DNA of 25,105 bases from Pinguiococcus pyrenoidosus (Eukaryota > Sar > Pinguiophyceae > Pinguiochrysidales > Pinguiochrysidaceae). Numbering within the stretch: position 1 is the first letter of the stretch; each line of letters begins with the position of its first letter. Positions 1-8,060 of this stretch are shown piece by piece. Below the pieces are notes generated by a model, which was given only the letters and a program-made list of their open reading frames with translations, did not search any database and was not told the DNA's origin. Location of the stretch: contig JAAMXY010000819.1 of the NCBI GenBank assembly GCA_019677205.1, positions 1-25,105 of the forward strand, written 5' to 3'. A program made the translations under genes and the position numbers.

Positions 1-392
1 AATTTGGAACTAGTCAGCAGGCATCATAAAGCCCCCAAGGACCTGCCGCAAATTGGACTGCTGGGCTCAAAATCCGCCAATGGATTTCTCCGAACACGGC
101 CGGGAACCGATTGTGTTGGAAGATGCAGCTGCGCGTTCTTATCCAGCCATGTCACAGGTTCCCAACCGCATGAGGCTTCTACGTGTGGAATCATCTCGAT
201 TGTCGGGGGGGAAGAGCGCCGCCGGAGGCGTAATCCGCCACCTTCTTGACGCCCCTCCCCTCTCAAGGATTTGCTTCAAGTTCAAGGTGGTGGTCGAGGA
301 AGAAAAGCGAAGCCAAGGGACAGCCAGAAGTGCAGAAGTGGACACCCGATCCTTTGGCGATCTCTTCTTGCCAGCCCATCGGTCCCCAGCAG
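1..392. other. Left-edge region upstream of the MAM-domain gene
   Basis: No supportable gene. Several frames are open here, but none gives a recognisable protein, and the frame that runs into the MAM gene is better started at the ATG at 393, where a signal peptide begins. It probably holds the promoter and 5' leader of the MAM gene, and possibly the edge of a neighbour outside the window. Confidence 0.4.
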
Positions 393-2090
393 ATGCGGAC
401 GCTCCGCGCCATCCTGGCGGCGGCGCTGCTGCTGGCGGCAGCTGCGCAGCTGCCGGAGATCTTCGACTTCGCCAACGCCGACTTCCAGGGCCTCGCGAAC
501 GAGGTCGACAACGAACTGGACTGGGAGGCGCTGTCCACGCCCACGAGCTCGCAAGGGACGGGGCCCAGCAGAGACCACACGCTGGGCACGATCGAGGGAG
601 TGTACATCTACGTGGAGGCTTCCTGCGGCGTGAGCGACAACGACGACTCCTGTGCGGATCGTTGCCCGCAAGGGAGGCGCGCGGCCCTCCGGACGCCCAC
701 GTTCGCCAACGGCAGCGTGCTGTCGTTCTCCTTCTGGTACCACATGCATGGGGTGGGCCCGGAGGTGCAAGCCGGAGTGACCTGCACCAACACGTCGCAG
801 TTCATGGGCCAGACGTACGTGCAGGCGATCAACCACGAGGGAGAGACCCAACTGCTGTGGTTCAAGCAGGGCGACCAGGTGAGCCTCGAACGCGACAACG
901 CCGCGTTGGTGCTGGGATCCTGAATCGCTCCTCCACCGGCCTCGCCGCAGGGCGACAGCTGGCAGTATAGCGGGCCCCTGTATCCGCAGAACGACACCGT
1001 GGCCATCCGCTTCGTACACGAGACGGGCATCCACTGGGCGAGCGATGCGGCGCTGGACGACATCTCCTTCTACTTCGCAGACCGACCGCCAAGCCCAACC
1101 CTCGTTGGTGAGTAGCGGCTACAAGCTGCACGCTGCAAGCGGCAAGCTGGACAAGGGGGATGCCGAAAGGGGCACTGCTGACCGCTGCGCGCCTTTCGCC
1201 GTACAGATGCGCCAACGGCGCTGCTCGATGGATTCGTCCCTCCCACCGAGGCTCCGAGCTACGTGCCAAGCGCCGCGCCGGACGATGACGACGATGACGA
1301 CGATGGCGAGCTTGAGCTCGCGATCCTGATCGTGGTGATTGTCATCGGCTTCCTCCTCTGCATCGTGTCCTGCTCCTTCTGCTGGTACTGCTACACGCAG
1401 AGGCCGGTCAAGGAAGACGTCGGCGACAGCACGACGGAGCTCAAGGTCAGCGCCCGCGACGCGCACTCCATCCTCCTCTTCGATGGCCGTAACTCGCCGC
1501 GAGCCTTCCGCCGGCTTGCCGACTCCGATTCTGCCTCGTCGACGCCGACGCGTCCGCGGTTCAATGCCCAGGGCGATCCAGAGAATGACTACGCCGGCGA
1601 GATGAAGCTTGTGACCGACCACCCGGTCGTCGACGAGGTGAAGGCGGATCCCGAGATGAACGCCATCATCCGGAACCACGTGAGGCCTTCGTATCCCGGA
1701 GACCGCGTGGACTTCGCCCGAGCCGTCCAGAGGCATCCCGCCGGGCGAGCGCAGCGGGACCCGCGGCCCACCCGAGACCTCTTGGCCGCGCTCGAGGACG
1801 CCGGCGACCTGCAGGCCAAGCTGTCGGTCCTGCGCGCCTTTGGGTCGGTGACGGAACGCGGCCAAGACAAGTATCACTTCACGGTCGAGGAGCTGGACGA
1901 CTTCCTGCAGAAGTTCCCAGCCGCCTCCCATAGAATGACCGCCATTGAGTACCTCTTCGGATCCGGTGCGGCGGTTGTGGACGAGGAGAACCTGCAGGAG
2001 ATCGACGCGGTCCTGCAGCGATATTTCCTCGTCGATGCGGAGCGTTCAAGGATGCATCAGTATATTCGGCGTGCGAACAGTCGACCATAG
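393..2090 (+). CDS. Single-pass membrane protein with extracellular MAM domain and cytosolic DUF4476-like domain
   Basis: Exons are 393-878, 951-1107 and 1207-2090, giving 508 residues. Both introns are GT-AG (72 and 99 bp). Splicing the first joins LLWFKQGDQ to GDSWQYSGPL, which restores the end of a MAM fold. The start at 393 opens a signal peptide (MRTLRAILAAALLLAAAAQ). The MAM domain (about 22-210) shows GTGPSRDHTLGT, YIYVEAS, LSFSFWYHMHG and AALDDISFYF, all family hallmarks. A Pro/Asp-rich linker with eight consecutive Asp precedes a transmembrane helix (AILIVVIVIGFLLCIVSCSF) and a basic-flanked cytosolic tail of about 230 residues. The last 100 residues (LLAALEDAGDLQAKLSVLR, FTVEELDDFLQKF, VDEENLQEIDAVLQ) resemble the helical DUF4476 repeat; that call is inference. 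MAM domains mediate adhesion or receptor contacts in animals; the ligand here is unknown. It converges on ORC5, 92 bp away. Confidence 0.8.
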
Positions 2091-2182
2091 AGAAGGACCA
2101 GTGCAGAGTGACGAGGATGACCCGAGCGCGGGAGTCAGGATAACGAGCTATGTCAAAGGCAAAGGTCTGTTGCGCGCTCCCT

Positions 2183-4318
2183 TCACGCTTCGTCCAACAG
2201 ATACGCCCCGAGGTTGAAGTCCAGGCTCTTGGCCATGCGGAAGGCAAGATCCTCGGTGCCCCCGTATCTGCGATTCGGGCACGTTGTCACTTGCTACGCC
2301 GGAGAAGCTCAACACAGCACGAGGAGGGAAAGATGGAATCCGAAGGCACCTACCGCAGCATGATCTCGCCATGCAGAAACGCAGCCAGGTTGTTCGCCAC
2401 CGCGCCCCTACCCCTGCCCAGGACCACTGGCAGCTTGCTCTGTCCGCTTATCTGCAGCAGCCCCATGGTGAGGAGACTGGCAAGCTTCGACAGCAACCGG
2501 TCTGTGTGAGTCGTCTCCAGATATGGCTGTGTACTTCGCAACATCGGTGAGGAGAAAGAAAGGGGCGCACCTGTGTTTGCAACTCTCCATCGAGGGTCTT
2601 CTGCGCGTGTGCATGGCCCGTCTCTGCGCCCAAGAGCGCCTGGAAAATGGCAAGCAGCCTCTCGAGCGAGAACGACAAAGCCGCGCGGCTGGCTATGCCT
2701 CCCTGCGCCTTTCGCTTCCGTTTGCGTTTCCGCTTGGCTCCACTTTTGCGAGGCACAAAGATCTGGTGTAGTGACGTGCGGGTAGTCAGCGTGGGGGTCT
2801 CCCCTTTGAAGAGCGCCTTGCATCCCCCCTTCGAAAGCGCGCCTCGCATGGAGCGGATCCACGCACCTGCCAGTCCAGCTCTGCCAAGTTCCGGGAGGCA
2901 ATGAACGAGGCGACCAGGAGGAACTTGGTCGCCAGGGGAACGTGCAGCAATGCCTGAGACCTCGGGCGACTGATCGACTCGATTTCCCCGGACTCGAAGT
3001 CCATGACAGCTCCAGCGGAGGCCAGCGCCTTCGGAAATGTCGCCACAACTAATCGAAGGAGCAAGCGTAGGTCACGACACACGGTCCACGCAAGCCCTGG
3101 AGAATCCGCTCGCTTGTCCGAGCTGCTGCTTCCCGGCGACTTTGGCGATCCGATCAGCCTTTTGACGAGCCCGTTGAGCACCTCCTCGGCGCCTCCCTCG
3201 GCCACAGAGCTCCGTTCCTCTGGAGCAGCTAGCTCCGCCGTGCTGCTTCTCAGCAAGTCCGGCTTCTCGAGGCGGATTTTGTGCAGAATCACGTAGGCGG
3301 TCTCCTCCTGGGTATATGCCGGGAAATGCAATCGCTTGGGATGCCACGACTCCAGAGCCGTCGCGAAAAGGTTGCTCTGGGAGATGAATATGCAGCGAAG
3401 GAGGGGCAGACTCCCTGCGCCTGACTGCAGGTCCCGCCGTTCCAAGAAGGACTGCTGGAGGGCCAGGAAACTCCGCAGGCTTTCAAGCTTGAGCAGCTCC
3501 GCATTTCGGAACACCACAAACACCTGCACAGCGCGGTGCGTGTCCAACGAGCCCGCCTTCTCTGCCTCCCCAAGAGCTGGTGCGCTCGAAAACGCCTCTT
3601 CCAGAAGCACCTGGAGCTGCGAAATCCCGCTGCAGGAAGGCACACGTGGGACTGCCGCCACGTCTTTCCCCGCCGCATATCGTCGCTGCAGTTGCCACAG
3701 CAGCGATGCAAGCAGCGTCTTCTCGGGCGCCATGGAGTTCAGTACCGCAAATGACGCCCTCAGGCGCGACGCGCCGTCGACGCTGTGGCACAAGTCTTCC
3801 AGCACTCCCTTCACAACGCTCCACTTTCCACTTGCCGGAGGACCTGAGCGTTTGGATTAGCATGATTATCCTTCCAGAAGAGAAGCCACATTCCCCTCCA
3901 AGTAGAAAATGCACTCCGCGCATATACATATGTGTGTGTGTGTGTGTGTGTGTTTGTGTGTACCTGAAACGAAGATAGGCCGTTCACATTCTCGGGGTGA
4001 GAGCAGAGTCTGCCGCAACGCCGAGATCTGCGCTTCCCGATGCGGAAGTCGGTCAGCGAGTCTGGGTTTCGCAGTCGCTCGCTTCATCTTCTTCGCATCC
4101 ACGTTCTCCTCGCACATCGTTCTCCGCCTGCGCCGCTTCTTCTGCATCTCGCGCGTCGGCGCGGTGGCCAAGGAGCGCAGGAAGGCGCGATTTCGCGCAA
4201 TGTTGGCACTGCGAATAGCCTCGTAATCGGCGGGAGACACTGTGTCGACATCAGTATCGGACGCAGAGTCAGACTCCAGATCCGCCAGGGGCGTGGTGAC
4301 CTCCGATCTCGACGCCAT
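2183..4318 (-). CDS. ORC5: Origin recognition complex subunit 5
   Basis: Five exons on the minus strand: 4318-3964, 3843-2867, 2762-2571, 2526-2354 and 2267-2183, giving 593 residues. Introns are 120, 104, 44 and 86 bp, all GT-AG. ORC5 is a subunit of the nuclear complex that marks replication origins and loads MCM helicase. Evidence: REAQISALRQTLLSP followed by IFVSGPPASGKW at the P-loop; TVCRDLRLLLRLVVATFPK and LATKFLLVASFIASRNLAEL, both closely matching ORC5; a basic stretch IFVPRKSGAKRKRKRKRKA; SFSLERLLAIFQAL; and a final exon with LAFRMAKSLDFNLGAYLLDE, the family C-terminus. The N-terminal 118 residues are acidic then very basic (KKRRRRR, a likely nuclear signal). Oddities: the P-loop has Trp where Thr/Ser is normal, and Walker B has Arg for Asp (VFVVFRNAELL), so ATP binding may be lost. 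It shares a 538-bp upstream region with VPS54. Confidence 0.92.
3931..3960. repeat. TG/CA dinucleotide microsatellite in ORC5 intron 1
   Basis: Eleven uninterrupted TG units (3931-3952) are followed by an imperfect TTGTGTG tail. In the ORC5 sense strand this is a CA repeat that starts at the 5' splice site itself (GTACACACAAACACAC). It is likely length-variable between strains. CA repeats next to donors act as splicing regulators in animals; whether that holds here is unknown. Confidence 0.9.
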
Positions 4319-4428
4319 AAGTACTGCGCAGGCGCGGCGTGGCTCGTGCGAAGGCGGACTCAGGAGAGGCGCGGCGAAATGCCGCGTTGGTTTGAATCGG
4401 ACTGCCCTAGTCGGGGAAATCGATGTGG

Positions 4429-4620
4429 TCTTATATATGAATCATGTTCATCATCATAATATGATAAAGTTACTATTAGAAAAAAAGATACAAGACATTA
4501 CTCATGTCGGACGACTTCTCCCGCTTTCACCCTTGACAGTCAGGGACGATACGTTGGCAAAAGTTATGTATATTCATCATTATATGATGTTGTGTTGTGA
4601 TACTATAGTTTAAAATATCC
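4429..4620. other. AT-rich block between ORC5 and VPS54
   Basis: Two strongly AT-rich arms (4430-4500 and 4560-4620) flank a roughly 60-bp mixed core. Both arms carry related TTCATCATNAT-type words, and the right arm contains the near-palindrome CATCATTATATGATG at 4575-4589. The composition contrasts sharply with the GC-rich surroundings. It could be a worn miniature transposon, an easily unwound element or promoter DNA. No clear target-site duplication or terminal inverted repeat was seen. Confidence 0.5.
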
Positions 4621-4714
4621 CAACTTTGCATTCCTATCATGCTGTACAGTACAAACGACAGTTTGGCAATCCGTCGACGAACTTCCTTGATGCCAGCGGC
4701 GCCGCAGGGGCGCA

Positions 4715-4722
4715 TTTCCCGC
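4715..4722. promoter_or_regulatory. E2F-like site TTTCCCGC
   Basis: The sequence matches the E2F consensus TTTSSCGC exactly. It lies 135 bp upstream of the VPS54 ATG and about 397 bp upstream of the ORC5 ATG on the other strand. ORC genes are E2F targets in plants and animals, so control of ORC5 is conceivable. An 8-bp match can also arise by chance in GC-rich DNA. Confidence 0.25.
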
Positions 4723-4856
4723 GCGTTTTTGAGCTTTTCGGCGCTCTGGTCAACGCTTTCAAGCCTTCAGAGAGCCCTGTACACGGAATCAGCGCCGTTT
4801 CACTCAAATCCACTGCGAAAACCCGCCGAAGTGGTGGCGGAAGTCAATTCGCGAGC

Positions 4857-7848
4857 ATGGCGGGCGCCCATCGGGCGCCCGAGTTGGATCTTACAGCCTG
4901 TAGAGAGGTGAGCTCGATGGCTTCCACGTCTCAGCTGCTCTGCAAGCTTTCCCTGGCTGTGCAGTGGCATCAGCATCAGGCGCCAAGGAGAGTGCCGAGC
5001 GGAGAGCCTGGCACGGAAGAAAAACGAATGCGTCGAAGAACTCTGGGGCAGAGCTGCTTTTTGTCCTCTTTTTCACCGGCAGCTAAAGGACGTTGTCTCC
5101 ACGCAGGAACTGAGCCAGCTACATGTGAACTTGACCAGCGTGCTGGAGAATCCGCGAGAGATGCAAGCTGTGGACCTGCTGTCGGACGGGAATCCGTGGA
5201 CCGAGTTCGTGGCGCTTTTGCGACCGTCCTCCGCGTCAAAGTCCTCCAGCAATCACCACCGCAGACCCAGCAGCGGCAGCAACCCCGACGTGGATGAGCT
5301 GGAGGACTTGCGGGCCTTCGTGCGGGACATTGCGCCGGCATACGAAGCGTTCAAGGACGAGCATGGCGACCTGTTACGTCAGCGACGCGAGGCGGCGGCG
5401 TACGAAGGGGGGTCGGGAAGGCCTCGTTCTCGGAGGAGGTCCAGACCAACCAATGGGACCGTGAAGGAGCTCGACAGCATGGAACGGGGGAACCCGCTAA
5501 GCTGCTTCGACGAAGTGCCGTCGGTGTACTTCGGAGACGACTTCACCTTGGAGGATCCGTCCACCTTCCAGCAGTGCGTGCTGGAGGCGAGTGCGGAGGA
5601 TCAGGAGCAGCTGCCGGATTTCCTGGACTCCGTAGAGGGTGCGCTGCTGCAGCAGATTAAGGATCGGAGCAATCGCTTCTTCGAAGCGTTGGACGCCCTG
5701 GAGATCATCCGCGCGCAGATGAGATCCGCGGGGGAGACGGTGCTCGTGCTGAGGCGACGGATTGCGAAGCTGCGGAAGGACATCGTGCAGAAGACTGGCA
5801 GGATCCCGAAGCTGCAGCGGAGTCGCAAGAATGTGGAGACCCTGTCCGCCCTCATGACCCGCTGCGTCCAGGTCATCCACTCGAAGGAGTCGATCCAGAT
5901 CCTGCTGGACAACCGAGAGTACGAAGCGGCGCTGGAGGTCATCTCCAACGCTCAGAGCGTCATTGACGGCGACCTGTCCAAGATTCACGCCTTGAGACCC
6001 TTTCATCGGCAGCTGAGCAAGTACAAAGATGATGTCGCCCAAGAGTTGGTGCGAATGTTCATCGCCCAGACTGTCACCTTGACCGCAGAGGATGTCGCCA
6101 ATGGCGAGGCGGGGCAAGGCCAAGCCCAAGCTTCTACCGCGGACAAGATCGGAGAGGAGGGCGACGCAGCGGGGGGCGTTGGCGAAGGGCCTCGAGTGTC
6201 CCTACCAACGATATGGAAAGGGCTGCAGCGGTGCGGCTGCGTGCAGCTCGCGATCGATCGGTTCCACGAGCGCCTCAAGATGGAGCTCGAGGCCGTAGTG
6301 AAGACCGTCGTGGTCGAGTATGTCCAGAGCGAGGAGTACGGCCATGGCGCGATGGACAGGGACCTTGGGGGAGGAGGAGGGATGGATGCGGAGAAGGACG
6401 AAGAAACCATCGTCACGAAGAAGCGGCTGTGCACGCTGAGCCCCGAGGCGTTCCGACACTGCTTGGAGGCGGCGTTCGAAGCGATTCTCTCGGTGCTGCG
6501 AAGGTGTCAGGCGGCAATCACCTACAGCGAAAGGCATCTCAAGATCGTGGATCCCAGCGCTGAGAAGCCCGCCTTGGCGAAGGAGGAGGCGAAGGCCCCG
6601 AACGGGGAGGCTGGGGCCGCAGCGCTTCGAGACACGCTTAAGAGCGGTTGTGACACGGCGCAGCGGCGCGTCGTGAGCCTGTTGACGATGCGGAAGGAGC
6701 AGAACGTGGCTCTGTCCTTGGAGGACTTGAAGTCTCTGTGGGACACGGTCATGCAGTTCATCATCAACGTCGAAAGACTTGCGGGGGCGAAGAACTTCCC
6801 GCTGCTCCGGGGAACGCTCTTCAATCACACGAGGGGCTTCCTGGAGCGCAAGGTTCAGGTGCAGAAGGCCAATCTGGTCAGTACGCTGGACGCGGAGAGA
6901 TGGGTGCGCGCGGACGTGACCCCCGAGCGGCAAGCAGCGCTGGAGGGCCTGATGAGCGGCCTCTCCGCGCACCGCACGGTGGGGAGGCCCACGCCCGAGC
7001 CTTCCGCGGGAGCACCGGGGAATGGGGAGGCCTCGGGTGGCCGGAGACGAAGAGAGGACGTCGTGCTCGAGGGCCGCCGCTTCAAGGTGGTGTGGAGCGT
7101 ACTTCTTCTGCTGGAGATGGCCAACGACCTGCTGAGCATCCTGGCGATCTTCCCCGCGCTCGCGGTGGACGTCCTCCAGCGACTCCGGGATCTGCTGAAG
7201 CTGTACAACACCCGGAGCTATCACCTCGTGCTCCTGGGCGAGGCCACGCAGTCGACGGCCAGGTTACCGAGCATCCGCGCGAAGCACCTGGCTCTCAGCA
7301 GCCAGTCGCTGCACTTGCTGATGCATGTCATGCCGCGCATGCGTGCCGCCCTTCTCGCCCATCTTCCTCCGCAGCGGCGACCCCTGCTCGAGCAGCTGGA
7401 CGCAGTGGGCCAGGAGATCAGCGAGCATCACGAGAACATCCTGAGCAAGCTCGTGAGCATGGTGTCGGGGGTTTTCCAATGCCGCCAAGATAGCCTCTCG
7501 AACTTCAAGTGGGACGATGAGGACCCATCCCAGCCCAACCTGTTCCTGAACAAGGGCCTCGAGGCCAACCGGAACATGAAAGGCGTCTTGACGAAGGTTT
7601 TGCCACCAGAGCAGACCCAGGAGGTGCTCACCAGGGTTAGCGACACCGTGATAAGGCTAGTGCGCGAGACCCTCGCCAGCGTCTTTCCGGAGACGGAGCG
7701 CGGCAAGAAGCGGATCATTGACGACCTGAAAGTGCTCACGACGTCCTTGCGGAACGAGAATCCGAACGCGGATCCGACCTCGCTGCAGGGGCTTCTGGGA
7801 GAATGTGCTGAGCGCTTTGGTGTTAGCATCGACGACCGCGAAGCATGA
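4857..7848 (+). CDS. VPS54: GARP complex subunit VPS54
   Basis: Exon 1 is 4857-4907 (17 codons, MAGAHRAPELDLTACRE). After a 199-bp GTGAGC...CAG intron, exon 2 is 5107-7848, joining in phase 0 to ELSQLHVNLTSVLENP; total 930 residues, near the usual length. VPS54 is part of the GARP tether that receives endosome-derived vesicles at the trans-Golgi. The N-terminal half has VYFGDDFTLEDPSTFQQC, then a long helical CATCHR-type segment (LPDFLDSVEGALLQQI, LRRRIAKLRKDIVQKTGRI, IQILLDNREYEAALEVI), as in Vps54. The C-terminal Vps54-like domain (about 676-880) shows FKVVWSVLLLLEMANDLLSI, LKLYNTRSYHLVLLGEATQS, IRAKHLALSSQSLHLLMHV and EISEHHENILSKLVSMVSG. Low-complexity Gly, Glu and Ala insertions lie between. 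The ATG context is GAGCATGG. The 17-codon first exon is inferred from the splice join and is less certain than the rest. Confidence 0.93.
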
Positions 7849-8006
7849 GACTAAAAGATAGACAAGAGAAGGAAAGGCAGAAGATGCTGCGAGACCGGCA
7901 CGGAATCTCGACCGCATCCTTCGACGATTACAATAGCTTCGTTCGCTCCTCCATCTACAGTTGGGACTGGGAAGCCACAGCAACGGGCATCATGTCCACA
8001 AGGTAA
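7845..8006 (+). CDS. Possible 53-codon small ORF overlapping the VPS54 stop
   Basis: An ATG overlaps the VPS54 stop as ATGA, in the -1 frame relative to VPS54, and stays open for 53 codons to TAA. The product starts very basic (MRLKDRQEKERQKMLRDRH) and then becomes aromatic and mixed (FDDYNSFVRSSIYSWDWEA), which looks more protein-like than random GC-rich sequence. I do not recognise a family. It could be a downstream ORF in the VPS54 mRNA, a C-terminal extension reached by -1 frameshifting, a separate small gene, or chance. It ends 54 bp before the convergent RGS gene's stop codon. Confidence 0.25.
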   Translation: MRLKDRQEKERQKMLRDRHGISTASFDDYNSFVRSSIYSWDWEATATGIMSTR

Positions 8007-8060
8007 CAGGCCTGTGAACAGCCCTCACCACCAAGACTGCTGCAACATCGGACATCTTTG

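Larger units (their letters stand above)
4319..4856. promoter_or_regulatory. Divergent upstream region of ORC5 and VPS54
   Basis: This 538-bp gap separates two outward-facing start codons, so it must hold both promoters unless an upstream exon was missed. The ORC5-proximal part is GC-rich (GTACTGCGCAGGCGCGGC at 4321-4338). The middle is an AT-rich block, and the VPS54-proximal part carries TTTCCCGC. I found no convincing TATA box placed for either gene. Open frames across it have no recognisable protein content. Confidence 0.65.

Noticed and set aside
53-970. 305-codon plus-strand frame at the left edge
   Set aside because: It overlaps the MAM exon in another frame and is Arg/Gly/Ala-rich without motifs; the MAM frame has a signal peptide and a recognisable domain.
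2350-3048. Separate gene on the minus strand left of the main ORC5 frame
   Set aside because: Its C-terminal part is ORC5 exon 4, and the rest is intron and other-frame sequence; splicing restores the ORC5 C-terminus.
4429-4620. Terminal inverted repeats of a full transposon
   Set aside because: The AT-rich arms share words, but I found no clear terminal inverted repeat, target duplication or transposase.
6202-7224. 340-codon open frame on the minus strand
   Set aside because: It is antisense to the well-supported VPS54 coding sequence and shows no family motif.
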